A stretch of 64,000 nucleotides of DNA from Paraburkholderia sp. BL9I2N2 (GCF_004339745.1 NZ_SMGP01000001.1:930001-994000); one strand, 5' to 3'. Positions 28,620 to 38,722 are shown, numbered from the stretch's first letter. The notes: a model not told the origin generated them from the sequence alone. Translations and numbers: made by a program.

Positions 28620-30017
28620 TCAACGGTTGCGGCCGAAGTGATGTTCGCCTGCACCGCCGCTGCCTGGGCCGCCGCCGCCGCCGCCCAAGCCGCCGCCCAC
28701 GCCGCCGCCCACGCCGGCGGTACCGCCGTTACGCTGGACACCGCCGCTGTTCGCGTCGAGACTTCCGCTCATGTGTTGCTGGCCGCCGCCATTTGCGACG
28801 AGACCTTCGCTTGTGCGCTGCAGGCCGCTGGCATTTACGCCGGTCGTGCCGCCCGCATGCTGCTGACCACCGCGGCCGGCGAGCGCATCACGGCTTGCCT
28901 GGCCGCGCTGCGTGTCCTGCCGCGCGGCTTTACCGTCGCCGGCGCCGCGCAGCGCGTTGTCGCGATTGACGTTCTGCGCGCGGTTCTGCAACTTGGGGTT
29001 CGCCGTGCCGCCGTGATGAATGCCTTGCACACGCTGGCGCGCGCTGCCGCCCAGATTCTGGCCAGTGCGGTTTTGCAGCGTCTGCTGCGCCCGAGCGCGG
29101 GCGTCGTCGCGGCCGCGATACGCATCGCGCTGTGCGCCGCCGACGTTATTGTTCAAGCTGCGATTGACATTCGCGTTGCCGACGTTGCGAATGATGCTGG
29201 TGTTGCGATTCCAGTTCGTTGTGCTGCCATTCGCGTTGATCCGGTTGTTCACATTGATAGTGTTGTACCGGTTCACGTTGATGTTGACGTCATGTGAGTT
29301 CCAGTCGAAGCCACCCCACAGCGCGTTCGCCACCGCGACGCCGGTGCCGAACGCGAGGCCCGCGACGAAACTGGTGCCGATCACATAACCGGGCGGCGGT
29401 GGCACATACACCGGCGGATACGCGGGATAAGGCCACATGCCGTAGACCACGGTCGGGTTGTAGGTCGGCACGTACACCATTTGCGGATTGGCCGGCACGA
29501 TCTGAATCGTGCTCTGTTCGACCACGACCGTTTGCTGCGACGTCGTCTTCAGATTGCCCGCCGCCTGTGCCTGCCTGCGCAGACGCTGCACGGAGTCCAT
29601 TACGTCGTTGGGCTGGGCGAGAAACGCGCTACCGAGTTGCGTCACCCAATCCGCTTTCGAGGCCATGATGGCGAGCACCTGCGGGAAGGCAACGAGCGAC
29701 TGCACGCTCGGATCCCACGGCTCGGACGCGACAGCCTTGACGGCGCTGTCGCCTTGCAGCGTCGAGTTGACTCTGGACCGTATGGCCGCCGCCTGCACGT
29801 CTTGCGGAAACGTCGAGGCCATCAGCACCTGGGCGAGCAGGGCGTCCGGATAAAGGGCAATAGGCGCGGCCAGCGAATCGAGTTGCTGGTTCGACATTTT
29901 CGCGGTGCCTTGCGCATGGACGACGTCCGGCGCGGCCAGTCCGACGAATAGCGGCGCTACCGCAAAAACGGCACAAATAAGCATCACAGGCGAGCGATGT
30001 GCTCGGGATCGTTTCAC
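28620..30017 (-). CDS. DUF3300 domain protein, exported, Asn/Gly-rich tail
   Basis: 465 residues starting with GTG at 30017. The start is set by GGGAGG eight bases upstream and by a following signal peptide (hydrophobic SPVMLICAVFAVAPLFVGLA, cleavage near VVHAQG). The DUF3300 domain (about 35-220) carries the LAAPIALYPDALLAQVLMAS signature and the Pro/Tyr-rich YNPTVVYGMWPYPAYPPVY region. The second half is Asn-rich (NINVNRYNTINVNN) and then Gly-rich, with no fold expected. Function unknown; likely envelope-associated. First gene of the pair with DUF2950. Confidence 0.88.
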   Translation of the reverse strand: MKRSRAHRSPVMLICAVFAVAPLFVGLAAPDVVHAQGTAKMSNQQLDSLAAPIALYPDALLAQVLMASTFPQDVQAAAIRSRVNSTLQGDSAVKAVASEPWDPSVQSLVAFPQVLAIMASKADWVTQLGSAFLAQPNDVMDSVQRLRRQAQAAGNLKTTSQQTVVVEQSTIQIVPANPQMVYVPTYNPTVVYGMWPYPAYPPVYVPPPPGYVIGTSFVAGLAFGTGVAVANALWGGFDWNSHDVNINVNRYNTINVNNRINANGSTTNWNRNTSIIRNVGNANVNRSLNNNVGGAQRDAYRGRDDARARAQQTLQNRTGQNLGGSARQRVQGIHHGGTANPKLQNRAQNVNRDNALRGAGDGKAARQDTQRGQASRDALAGRGGQQHAGGTTGVNASGLQRTSEGLVANGGGQQHMSGSLDANSGGVQRNGGTAGVGGGVGGGLGGGGGGPGSGGAGEHHFGRNR

Positions 30018-30585
30018 GATGAATTCCTCCCGGTGGGGTTTATACGACGAGATGTCGGTGCGCAGCACGGGCTGCGTCGCTTCGCCGCGATGGAATACGG
30101 CGAGGAAATGGCGAGTCGGGCCGGTGTCCGGTGGGTGGTCGGACGGCTCGATCGGCACGGCACGATGCCGTGTAAAAGCGCTCGAACCGCTCCAATTGTT
30201 TCGCATCACCAGGCGATGCCGCATGCGGCGTATCGCAGCAAGTCACTCCCGCGTCGATCGTCGCATCGGCGCTGTCTGCTAAGGAGTTCTGCGTAAATTA
30301 AGGGGCGCGTCCGAATCCGTCAATCTTGTCTGAGGAAAGAACCTGTTGCGGATTAGCGTAAGTAATTGCTGAGCAATGCGTATTATTTTGCACGCGCGAG
30401 GTGCGTCGAAATCACGCGCTTCGTCGTGATTGCCGTGCGATAGAGGGGAGGGTAATGAGGAGGGAAAAAGAGGACGAAACAGGCCGGACTCTTCGATAGT
30501 CCGGCCGTTGGCACGCAGTCACTTCTGGTGTGGCGGCGAGTTCCCCAAAGGGCCCTCCTTCGGGGTAAGCGCCGCCGTGCGAGGC
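30018..30585. other. Intergenic region between DUF3300 gene and response regulator
   Basis: 568 bp. It holds the upstream region of the DUF3300 operon (minus strand), a 13-bp palindrome ATTGCTGAGCAAT (30365-30377), AT-richer sequence around 30340-30400, and the response-regulator terminator at 30482. No coding sequence convincing. Confidence 0.55.
30482..30506 (-). terminator. Hairpin after the response-regulator gene
   Basis: GGCCGGACT and AGTCCGGCC (9-bp perfect stem, 7-base loop), about 80 bp beyond the stop. No clear T-run on the minus strand, so terminator function is moderately supported. Confidence 0.55.
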
Positions 30586-31230
30586 TTATTGCGCCGGTTG
30601 CGGCTTGTTCGACAGCGCCAGTCGCAGCAGATCGGCGACCGTGTTGACGTTGAGCTTTTCCATGATGTTCGCGCGGTGCGCTTCGACCGTCTTGATGCTG
30701 ATGCCGAGGTCGTCGGCGATCTGCTTGTTCAGGCGGCCGGCGATGATGCGCTCGAGCACCTGATGCTCACGCGCGGTCAGCTTGCCGAGACGTTCTGCCG
30801 CGGCGCGCTGCTGCTGTACGCTGGTGCTTTCGCTGCGCGCCTTGTCGAGCATGCGCTCGACCAGCTTGCGCAACTCGGCTTCGTCGAACGGCTTTTCGAT
30901 GAAGTCCATCGCGCCTTTTTTCATCGTGGACACGGCCATCGGCACATCGCCGTGGCCCGTCACGAAAATGATCGGCAGCGATGCGTTGTCGGCGATCAGG
31001 CGTTCCTGCAACTCGAGCCCGCTCATGCCGGACATCCGCACATCGAGAATCAGGCACGCGATCTGGCCCGGATGCTGATGCGGCTGCCATGCGTCGATGA
31101 ACTGCTCGGCGCTGGAGAAGCATTGCACGCGGTAGCCGTTCGCCTCCAGCAGCCAGCGCAGCGAATCTCGCACGGCCTCGTCGTCATCGACGACAAAGAC
31201 AGTTTCCTGTGTGGTGACTGGGCTGTTCAT
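30586..31230 (-). CDS. FixJ-type response regulator (receiver + LuxR HTH)
   Basis: 214 residues. The receiver domain has acidic residues D15-D17, phosphoacceptor Asp63 (LILDVRMSGMSG), the conserved Thr in FVTGHGD and Lys in FIEKPF. The C-terminal LuxR-type helix-turn-helix (LTAREHQVLERIIAG...NKQIADDLGISIKTVEAHR) binds DNA, as in FixJ/TodT. It is translationally coupled to the kinase gene: its ATG overlaps the kinase TGA (ATGA). It sits in a divergent block with the pyruvate dehydrogenase operon, so control of aceE or of carbon/redox metabolism is possible but unproven. Confidence 0.92.
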   Translation of the reverse strand: MNSPVTTQETVFVVDDDEAVRDSLRWLLEANGYRVQCFSSAEQFIDAWQPHQHPGQIACLILDVRMSGMSGLELQERLIADNASLPIIFVTGHGDVPMAVSTMKKGAMDFIEKPFDEAELRKLVERMLDKARSESTSVQQQRAAAERLGKLTAREHQVLERIIAGRLNKQIADDLGISIKTVEAHRANIMEKLNVNTVADLLRLALSNKPQPAQ

Positions 31231-33743
31231 AGCTCTCCCGTAACGGTTTGTGGTGTCGGCGCCTGTGTCCCGCCGTTGCTCGGGCCATCAGGCTCTCCAA
31301 TAGGCAGACTGCAATGGAACGTGGCGCCTGTGATGTGGCCGTCAGATTCGACGTTGTTGACCACCCACAGACGGCCGCGGTGCGATTCGATAATCGAACG
31401 GCAAATGTTCAGCCCCATGCCCATACCATCGGACTTGGTGCTGTAAAACGGTTCGAACAGCCGCTCGGCTGTCGCTTCGTCGACGCCCGGTCCCTGGTCG
31501 ACGACGCTGATGCAGACAAACCCGCTCTCCAGCCTCACGACTACGCGGATCACCGGATCGACCGCATTCGGACGGGCTTCGGCCATCGCTTCGGCGGCGT
31601 TCTTCAGCAGGTTGACCAGCACCTGCTCGATCAGCACCGGGTCGACGTAGATCACCGGCAGGCGCGAGCGCAGATCCGTGACGATGCGAATGCGGCGCTT
31701 GCGCGCCTCGATTTCGGCCAGACCCACGGCATCGGCGACGATATCGGCCACGCGCGTGGCTTGCCGCTTCGGCTCGCTGCGCTTCACGAACTCGCGGATG
31801 CGCTTGATGATCATGCCCGCGCGCACCGCCTGCTGGGCGGTCTTTTCGAGCACTGGTAGCAGATTGTCAGGGGTCGTCCGACCGGATTTAACCAGTGCCA
31901 CGGTTCCGGAGCAATAGTTATTGATCGCGGCGAGCGGCTGGTTCAGTTCGTGCGCGAGCGACGAGGCCATTTCGCCCATCGTCATCAGACGGCTGGTGAA
32001 CTGCAGCTTCTCGTCTTGCTGGCGCGACAGCTCCTGGGCCTGCTTGCGGGTCGTGATGTCGGTTGCGATCTGCATCTGCGCGAGGTGGCCGTCCACCCAC
32101 TGAATGTACTGGCGGCGCACTTCGAACCACTTCTGGATACTCTGCACGTAGATTTCCTGCGCATCGGCGGTGCTTTCGGTCAACGCGGCGGCGGGTAGGC
32201 CGGCGTAGGTATCCACCATATCGATCGAATCGGACGACGCCTGTGCGCTATCGAACCCGCCGCCCGCCAATTCCAGATGACCGTCCGGGCGAATGCCGAA
32301 GAGATGCCGGTAATAGCGGTTGGCGAACAGGAGTTCGGCTTCGTCGGCAGCCAGCACGGAGACGGCGGCGTCGAGACTTTCGAGCACCGTGGTGAAGCGC
32401 TCGTGCGCGGCGGCGAGTTCTTCGCGCGCGCGCTTCGGCTCGGTGATGTCGGTCATCGACGACATCCAGCCGGTCTGGCGGCCCGAACTGTCGATCAGCG
32501 GCGACACGTAGAGACGCGCATGGAACAGCGAGCCATCCTTGCGGCGCACCCGCAATTCGAAGCCGGAAGAGGGCGCCTTGCCGCGCAGCGTCATGTCGAG
32601 CTGGCGCTGCATTTCCGGGTAAGCGTCGCGCGGCCAGTAGGCGAACGGCGCGTTCTTGCCGACCAGATCGCTTTCGTCCCAGCCGGTCATGCGGCAAAAC
32701 GCCGGATTGACGTGGGTGATGCGCCCATGCATGTCGAGCACGCGCATGCCGATCAGCACGGAGTTTTCCATCGCGCGACGGAAGAACGCTTCGGCGTACA
32801 GCGCCTGCTGCGCTTCGAAGCGTTGGCGCGTGTGTTTCCACAAGCTCCACAGGCTCCACAACACGAAACAGGAGAGACCCGCCACCAGCCACACCAGCGT
32901 GTTGTTGGTGAAGTTGGTCATCTGCGGGAACGCGTAGACGCGCACCGAGACGCCTTGGCCCGGCGGGTCGAGCGGCAGATCGTAGAACATGTCGCGCGGC
33001 AGGCGCGGGCGGGTCGACGTGGTGGTCAACTCGCGGTTGTTCACGTCGATGATCGAGATTTTGTACTTGGCGGACAGCTCAGGTGGAATGTCGTGCTTGA
33101 GGATGCCTTCCACCGAGAAGACGGCGGCGATCGTGCCGAGGAAGTCGCGGTCGCGGAACACCGGCGTTTGCAGCGTGATGTAGCCGTTGCCGAGGTCGTC
33201 GTAGATGAGCGGCGAATACACCTGGCGGCGCGTGTTGCGCGCCTCGGCGAAGGCGGCTTTGACGGCTTCGTCCATCTGCGTGTCGTTCGGCTTGGCCAGA
33301 CGCTGGCCGAACACCGGCAGCGCGGTATTGGGCCAGCGCGGCTGTTGCTGGCTCGTGTACCAGTTCATGTAGAGGATCTCGGGATGCCCCTGCATGATGT
33401 CCGTGGTGGACACCTGGAACGAATGCGGATCGGCGTGGCCGGCGACCAGATCGCGCGCGAGCGCCTGGATCTGTTCCTGCGCGCCGGTCATGGACAGGCG
33501 GATCTGCTGCTGCGCCCACGCGACATTACGGTAAAGCGTGTCTTCCTGCTGTTGCTGTTCGCGCCGGTTCAGGCTCCACAAAATCAGACTCATGACGACC
33601 AGGAAGACCAGGATCGACAGGAGCGGCGTGAGCAAATAGGAATTGGACCACCACGGTCCGTGGTGCCAGCGGGAGGACGGCGTCGAATCCGCGGGCGAAC
33701 CGGCGGTGCGCGCCGAGCGTGCGAAAAGCCGTTCGGTCAACAT
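31227..33743 (-). CDS. PAS-domain sensor histidine kinase (FixL/DctB-like)
   Basis: About 838 residues if it starts at ATG 33743 (MLTERLF); ATG 33752 is also possible and no clear ribosome site decides. Two TM segments (about 36-55 and 298-322) bracket a periplasmic sensor domain of the double-Cache type. Two PAS domains follow (MRVLDMHGRITHVNPAFCRMTGW and AAVSVLAADEAELLFANRYYRHLFG), then HisKA with the phosphoacceptor His in SSLAHELNQPLAAINNY, and the ATPase with N box LLKNAAEAM, G1 VVDQGPGVD and G2 GMGMGLNI. No haem-binding PAS residues could be assigned. Partner of the adjacent FixJ-type regulator. Confidence 0.9.
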   Translation of the reverse strand: MLTERLFARSARTAGSPADSTPSSRWHHGPWWSNSYLLTPLLSILVFLVVMSLILWSLNRREQQQQEDTLYRNVAWAQQQIRLSMTGAQEQIQALARDLVAGHADPHSFQVSTTDIMQGHPEILYMNWYTSQQQPRWPNTALPVFGQRLAKPNDTQMDEAVKAAFAEARNTRRQVYSPLIYDDLGNGYITLQTPVFRDRDFLGTIAAVFSVEGILKHDIPPELSAKYKISIIDVNNRELTTTSTRPRLPRDMFYDLPLDPPGQGVSVRVYAFPQMTNFTNNTLVWLVAGLSCFVLWSLWSLWKHTRQRFEAQQALYAEAFFRRAMENSVLIGMRVLDMHGRITHVNPAFCRMTGWDESDLVGKNAPFAYWPRDAYPEMQRQLDMTLRGKAPSSGFELRVRRKDGSLFHARLYVSPLIDSSGRQTGWMSSMTDITEPKRAREELAAAHERFTTVLESLDAAVSVLAADEAELLFANRYYRHLFGIRPDGHLELAGGGFDSAQASSDSIDMVDTYAGLPAAALTESTADAQEIYVQSIQKWFEVRRQYIQWVDGHLAQMQIATDITTRKQAQELSRQQDEKLQFTSRLMTMGEMASSLAHELNQPLAAINNYCSGTVALVKSGRTTPDNLLPVLEKTAQQAVRAGMIIKRIREFVKRSEPKRQATRVADIVADAVGLAEIEARKRRIRIVTDLRSRLPVIYVDPVLIEQVLVNLLKNAAEAMAEARPNAVDPVIRVVVRLESGFVCISVVDQGPGVDEATAERLFEPFYSTKSDGMGMGLNICRSIIESHRGRLWVVNNVESDGHITGATFHCSLPIGEPDGPSNGGTQAPTPQTVTGEL

Positions 33744-33862
33744 GCGTGGCATTGTAGCGCAGCGTGAAGCTAGCAAATGGCGCAAAAAAGCGCGGAAAGG
33801 ACCATTAATCGGCGCAAACTAGCCAACGTATCCGTCGATCGGCAGTCAAATCAGGTTGCGCC

Positions 33863-33916
33863 GCAACAATTTTTCATATTATGAGATTCGATCTCGTAAT
33901 TCGAAAATTTTGTTGC
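33863..33916. promoter_or_regulatory. Long imperfect palindrome between kinase gene and aceE
   Basis: 54-bp dyad. The outer arms are GCAACAA / TTGTTGC, the inner arms ATGAGAT / ATCTCGT around a TCG centre, with most intervening bases also complementary. It is strongly AT-rich against its surroundings and its right end overlaps the candidate aceE -35 box (33913-33918). It is therefore a good candidate operator for a dimeric or tetrameric regulator of aceE, the kinase gene, or both. The protein that binds it is unknown. Confidence 0.6.
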
Positions 33917-33942
33917 GTGGACGTCGGGACCCTTATTACAAT
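33913..33942 (+). promoter_or_regulatory. Candidate sigma70 promoter of the PDH operon
   Basis: TTGCGT (33913-33918) and TACAAT (33937-33942) spaced 18 bases, giving a leader of about 70 nt before the aceE ATG. Confidence 0.5.
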
Positions 33943-34018
33943 CGGCCGAAGCTGCCGCGGCCGTGCTTCGTCCGCGTCGTCTGTTCAAAGAGCGTTCCTC
34001 TACATCCAGGAGACGAGC

Positions 34019-36715
34019 ATGTCCGCTGTACCCGACGAAGTCATGAAATATGTCGCTGCTGAAAAAGACGACGATCCCCAGGAAACCGGCGAATGGCTTG
34101 AAGCGCTGGATGGCGTGATTTCTGCTGTGGGCCCAGATCGCGCTCACTACCTGATCGAGAAACAGATTGAATTCGCCCGCGTGCATGGCGAACATTTGCC
34201 GTTCTCGGCCAACACGCCTTACATCAATACGATCCCGGTTTCGCGTCAGGCGAAGATCCCCGGCGATCAGGACATCGAACACCGTATCCGCTCGTACACG
34301 CGCTGGAACGCCATCGCGATGGTGCTGCGCGCCGGCAAGGACACCAACGTCGGCGGCCACATCGCCTCGTTCGCTTCCGCCGCCACGTTGTACGACGTCG
34401 GCTACAACCACTTCTGGCACGCGCCGTCGGCCGAACATGGCGGCGATCTCGTGTTCGTGCAGGGCCACTCGTCGCCGGGCGTCTACTCGCGCGCGTTCCT
34501 GCTGGGCCGTCTGACCGAGAACCAGCTCGACAACTTCCGTCAGGAAGTGGGCGGCGAGGGCATCTCGTCGTATCCGCACCCGTGGCTGATGCCGGACTTC
34601 TGGCAATTCCCGACCGTCTCGATGGGTCTCGGCCCGATCATGGCGATCTATCAGGCGCGCTTCATGAAGTACATGCAGGCGCGCGGCATTGCGAAGACCG
34701 ACGGCCGCAAGGTCTGGGCTTTCCTCGGCGACGGCGAGACGGATGAGCCGGAATCGCTCGGTGCGATCGGCATGGCCGGCCGCGAACGGCTCGACAACCT
34801 CGTGTTCGTGATCAACTGCAACCTGCAGCGCCTCGACGGTCCGGTGCGCGGTAACGGCAAGATCATCCAGGAACTGGAAAGCGAATTCCGCGGCGCCGGC
34901 TGGAACGTCATCAAGGTCATCTGGGGCAGCCGCTGGGACGCGCTGTTCCAACGCGACAAGTCGGGCGCGCTGATGCGCCGCATGATGGATGTGGTCGACG
35001 GCGAGTACCAGACGTACAAGTCGGAGTCGGGCGCGTATGTGCGCGAACACTTCTTCAACACGCCGGAACTGAAGGCGCTGGTCGCCGAATGGTCCGACGA
35101 GGAAATCTGGAATCTGAACCGCGGCGGCCACGATCCGCACAAGATCTACGCAGCGTTCCAGGAAGCGTCGAATTCGCAGGGCCAGCCGACCGTCATTCTC
35201 GCGAAGACGATCAAGGGCTACGGCATGGGCGAAGCCGGCCAGGCGATGAACATCACCCACCAGCAGAAGAAGCTGCACGTGGATCAGCTGAAGAAATTCC
35301 GCGACCAGTTCCGCCTGCCGATCGCCGACGAAGACCTCGTCAACGTGCCGTACCTCAAGTTCGAAGAAGGTTCGAAGGAACTGGAGTACATGCGCGCTCG
35401 CCGTCAGGACCTCGGCGGCTATCTGCCGGCGCGTCGCCAGAAGGCCGAGTCGCTGCCGGTGCCGGAACTGTCGGCATTCGAGCCGCTGTTGAAGGGCACG
35501 GGCGAAGGCCGCGAGATCTCCACGACCATGGCGTTCGTGCGGATCCTGAACATCCTGTTGAAAGACAAGGCGCTGGGCAAGCGCATCGTGCCGATCGTGC
35601 CGGACGAGTCGCGTACCTTCGGTATGGAAGGTTTGTTCCGCCAGATCGGTATCTGGAATCAGGAAGGCCAGAAGTACGTGCCGGAAGATTCCGACCAGCT
35701 GATGTTCTACCGTGAGTCGGAAACCGGGCAGATTCTGCAGGAGGGCATCAACGAAGCCGGTGGTATGGCCGACTGGATCGCAGCCGCGACGTCTTACTCG
35801 ACGCACGGCGAGATCATGATTCCGTTCTACATCTTCTACTCGATGTTCGGCTTCCAGCGCATCGGCGATCTGGCATGGGCGGCGGGCGACATGCGTTCGC
35901 GCGGCTTCCTGCTGGGTGGCACGGCCGGCCGCACGACGCTGAACGGCGAAGGCCTGCAACACGAAGACGGTCACTCGCTGCTGTGGGCGGCTTCGGTGCC
36001 GAACTGCATCAGCTACGATCCGACGTTCGGTTACGAACTCGCGGTCATCATGCAGGACGGCCTGCGCCGCATGGTCGCGGATCAGGAAGACGTGTACTAC
36101 TACGTCACGGTGATGAACGAGAACTACGAGCACCCGGCGATTCCGCAGGGCGAATCCGTAGCGGCCGACATCATCAAGGGCATGTACTCGTTCCGCAAGG
36201 CCGAAGCGGACAAGAAGGCGCCGCGCGTGCAACTGATGGGCGCGGGCACGATCTTCAACGAAGTGATCGCCGCCGCCGATCTGCTGAAGAACGACTGGGG
36301 TGTCGCCGCCGATCTGTGGAGCGTGCCGAGCTTCACCGAACTGGCTCGCGAAGGCCACGAAGTGCAGCGCTGGAACCTGCTGCACCCTACCGAAGAAAAG
36401 AAGCTCTCGCACGTCGAGAAGCTGCTCAAGGACGCACAAGGTCCGGTCATCGCCTCGACCGACTATGTGCGCGCGCTGACCGAACAGATCCGCGCGTTCG
36501 TGCCGCAGAAGTTCGTCGTGCTGGGCACGGATGGCTACGGCCGTTCGGACACGCGCGAAAAGCTGCGCCACTTCTTCGAAGTCGACCGCTACTGGGTCAC
36601 GGTTGCCGCGTTGAATGCACTCGCAGATGAAGGCACGATCGAACGCAAGGTAGTCGCCGAGGCGCTCAAGAAGTACAACCTTGATCCCGCCAAACCCAAC
36701 CCGATGACCGTCTAA
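34019..36715 (+). CDS. aceE: Pyruvate dehydrogenase E1 component (homodimeric)
   Basis: 898 residues. The homodimeric E1 type decarboxylates pyruvate with thiamine diphosphate and hands the acetyl group to lipoyl-E2. Start [18 protein letters not shown] at 34019 is set by AGGAG upstream; in-frame codons back to 33881 overlap the palindrome and promoter and are rejected. The ThDP/Mg motif is [10 protein letters not shown]...NLVFVINCN. The C-terminal transketolase-like domain ([17 protein letters not shown]) is complete. First gene of aceE-aceF-lpdA. Confidence 0.97.
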   Translation: MSAVPDEVMKYVAAEKDDDPQETGEWLEALDGVISAVGPDRAHYLIEKQIEFARVHGEHLPFSANTPYINTIPVSRQAKIPGDQDIEHRIRSYTRWNAIAMVLRAGKDTNVGGHIASFASAATLYDVGYNHFWHAPSAEHGGDLVFVQGHSSPGVYSRAFLLGRLTENQLDNFRQEVGGEGISSYPHPWLMPDFWQFPTVSMGLGPIMAIYQARFMKYMQARGIAKTDGRKVWAFLGDGETDEPESLGAIGMAGRERLDNLVFVINCNLQRLDGPVRGNGKIIQELESEFRGAGWNVIKVIWGSRWDALFQRDKSGALMRRMMDVVDGEYQTYKSESGAYVREHFFNTPELKALVAEWSDEEIWNLNRGGHDPHKIYAAFQEASNSQGQPTVILAKTIKGYGMGEAGQAMNITHQQKKLHVDQLKKFRDQFRLPIADEDLVNVPYLKFEEGSKELEYMRARRQDLGGYLPARRQKAESLPVPELSAFEPLLKGTGEGREISTTMAFVRILNILLKDKALGKRIVPIVPDESRTFGMEGLFRQIGIWNQEGQKYVPEDSDQLMFYRESETGQILQEGINEAGGMADWIAAATSYSTHGEIMIPFYIFYSMFGFQRIGDLAWAAGDMRSRGFLLGGTAGRTTLNGEGLQHEDGHSLLWAASVPNCISYDPTFGYELAVIMQDGLRRMVADQEDVYYYVTVMNENYEHPAIPQGESVAADIIKGMYSFRKAEADKKAPRVQLMGAGTIFNEVIAAADLLKNDWGVAADLWSVPSFTELAREGHEVQRWNLLHPTEEKKLSHVEKLLKDAQGPVIASTDYVRALTEQIRAFVPQKFVVLGTDGYGRSDTREKLRHFFEVDRYWVTVAALNALADEGTIERKVVAEALKKYNLDPAKPNPMTV

Positions 36716-36801
36716 GGCATCATTCCCCGTGTGCCATGGCGTGCGCGCCCGCCCCTGATCGCCAGGGGCAGGCCGCGTGCGCGGCCCAGGAGACACTAAC
36801 A

Positions 36802-38460
36802 ATGAGTCAAGCGATCGAAGTCAAGGTGCCGGACATCGGCGATTACAAGGACATTCCTGTGATCGAGGTGCTGGTGAAGGCGGGTGACACCGTCGAAAAA
36901 GAGCAATCGCTCGTTACGCTGGAATCGGACAAGGCGACCATGGACGTGCCGAGCTCGGCCGCCGGCGTCGTCAAGGAAGTGAAGGTCAAGGTCGGCGACA
37001 ACGTGTCGGAAGGTTCGTTGATCGTCGTGCTGGAAGGTGCTGAAGGTGGCGCGGCTGCGCCTGCTGCGGCTCCGGCTCCGGCTCCGGCTCCGTCGGCGGC
37101 ACCTGCTGCGGCCCCCGCGGCTGCGCCGGCACCCGCTCCCGCTGCGAGCGGTGGCGGTCTGCAGGAAGTCAAAGTGCCGGATATCGGCGACTACAAAGAC
37201 ATTCCCGTGATCGAAGTCGCGGTGAAGGTCGGCGATCGCGTCGAGAAAGAGCAGTCGCTGGTGACGCTCGAATCCGATAAGGCGACCATGGACGTGCCGA
37301 GTTCGGCTGCCGGCATCGTCAAGGAACTGAAGGTCAAGGTCGGCGATACCGTGTCGGAAGGCTCGGTGATCGTGGTCGTGGAAGCGGAAGGCGGCGCGGC
37401 TGCGCCGGCTCCGGCTCCCAGGCAGGAGGTCGAGAAGCCGTCCGACGCACCGGCTGCACCGTCGCCGGCTCCGGCGGCTCCGTCGGCGCTCGCCCAGGCA
37501 CCGGTGATTCCGGCCGGCGAAGGCGGCGCGCGCCATGCGAGCCATGCATCGCCGTCCGTGCGCAAGTTCGCGCGCGAACTCGGCGTCGACGTGACGCAGG
37601 TGCAGGGCACGGGTCCGAAGGGCCGCATTACGCAAGCCGACGTGACCGCCTTCATCAAGGGCGTCATGACCGGCCAGCGTGCCGCGCCTGCTGGCGCTGC
37701 CGCACCGGCTGCCGCGGGTGGCGGCGAGTTGAATCTGCTGCCGTGGCCGAAGGTCGACTTCACGAAGTTCGGTCCGATCGATCCGAAACCGCTGTCGCGC
37801 ATCAAGAAAATTTCGGGCGCGAATCTGCATCGCAACTGGGTCATGATTCCGCACGTCACGAACAACGACGAAGCGGATATCACCGATCTCGAAGCGCTGC
37901 GCGTGCAGTTGAACAAGGAAAACGAAAAGGCCGGTGTGAAGATCACCATGCTGGCTTTCGTGATCAAGGCCGTGGTTTCCGCCCTGAAGCAGTTCCCGAC
38001 GTTCAACGCCAGCCTCGACGGCGATAACCTGGTGTTCAAGCAGTACTTCCATATCGGCTTTGCGGCTGATACGCCGAACGGTCTGGTCGTTCCTGTCATT
38101 CGCGATGCGGATAAGAAAGGTTTGATCGAGATCGCCAAGGAAATGGCCGAGCTGTCGAAGGCTGCGCGCGATGGCAAGCTCAAGCCGGATCAGATGCAAG
38201 GTGGGTGCTTCTCGATTTCTTCTTTGGGTGGCATTGGCGGCACGAACTTCACGCCGATTATCAATGCGCCTGAAGTCGCCATTCTCGGGTTGTCGCGTGG
38301 CGCGATGAAGCCGGTTTGGGATGGCAAGCAGTTTGTGCCGCGTCTGATCTTGCCGCTTTCTTTGTCGTATGACCATCGTGTGATTGATGGTGCTGCGGCG
38401 GCGCGGTTCAATGCGTATCTTGGGGCGCTTCTTGCCGATTTCCGGCGTGTGATTCTTTGA
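36802..38460 (+). CDS. aceF: Pyruvate dehydrogenase E2, dihydrolipoamide acetyltransferase (two lipoyl domains)
   Basis: 552 residues starting [17 protein letters not shown] (36802), behind CAGGAGA. It has two lipoyl domains with lipoylation sites Lys44 and Lys160 (both in ESDKATMDV), separated by Ala/Pro-rich flexible linkers. A peripheral subunit-binding domain ([15 protein letters not shown]...[11 protein letters not shown]) and the catalytic core with the active-site His-Asp in SYDHRVIDG follow. The last ~85 codons (from about 38206) use many more T-ending codons than the rest of the gene, an abrupt composition change that runs into the following spacer. Confidence 0.97.
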   Translation: MSQAIEVKVPDIGDYKDIPVIEVLVKAGDTVEKEQSLVTLESDKATMDVPSSAAGVVKEVKVKVGDNVSEGSLIVVLEGAEGGAAAPAAAPAPAPAPSAAPAAAPAAAPAPAPAASGGGLQEVKVPDIGDYKDIPVIEVAVKVGDRVEKEQSLVTLESDKATMDVPSSAAGIVKELKVKVGDTVSEGSVIVVVEAEGGAAAPAPAPRQEVEKPSDAPAAPSPAPAAPSALAQAPVIPAGEGGARHASHASPSVRKFARELGVDVTQVQGTGPKGRITQADVTAFIKGVMTGQRAAPAGAAAPAAAGGGELNLLPWPKVDFTKFGPIDPKPLSRIKKISGANLHRNWVMIPHVTNNDEADITDLEALRVQLNKENEKAGVKITMLAFVIKAVVSALKQFPTFNASLDGDNLVFKQYFHIGFAADTPNGLVVPVIRDADKKGLIEIAKEMAELSKAARDGKLKPDQMQGGCFSISSLGGIGGTNFTPIINAPEVAILGLSRGAMKPVWDGKQFVPRLILPLSLSYDHRVIDGAAAARFNAYLGALLADFRRVIL

Positions 38461-38561
38461 TGTGGTGATTGGGTTGCGCGGGGCGCGGGTTTTTTGTTTG
38501 TTATCCGCGTCTCTCGTTGAACTTGCATTCATGTCGGTCTATTAGTGTTGCCCCTGTGCGG

Positions 38562-38613
38562 GGCGGCACCTACTTTTCTTTGTCTTCCAAAGAAAAGTAG
38601 GCAAAAGAAAGGC
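38562..38613. repeat. REP-like inverted repeat between aceF and lpdA
   Basis: CCTACTTTTCTTTG (38569-38582) and CAAAGAAAAGTAGG (38588-38601) form a perfect 14-bp stem with a 5-base loop, within a longer segment GGGCGGCACC...GCAAAAGAAAGG. From general knowledge this resembles a dispersed intergenic repeat of Burkholderia/Paraburkholderia genomes; copy number cannot be tested here. It separates lpdA from aceE-aceF. Confidence 0.65.
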
Positions 38614-38722
38614 GCGTCCTTGGGCGGACAGCAAAGGCTGATTCTGTCCAGAACGTCGCCAGCCTTCAGGCCGAAGTGAAGTGCGTTCGTCTCATCACGA
38701 TCAATAAGAGAAGGGGACACTA

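Noticed and set aside
33881..34018. 46-residue N-terminal extension of aceE
   Set aside because: It overlaps the palindrome and promoter; the start at 34019 has a ribosome site and matches the family N-terminus.
33851..36802. 983-residue open frame on the minus strand opposite aceE
   Set aside because: It is the antisense frame of a high-GC gene; aceE on the plus strand has all E1 motifs and the antisense sequence matches no family.
36796..38532. 578-residue minus-strand frame opposite aceF
   Set aside because: Shadow of aceF, Arg/His-rich with no recognisable domain.
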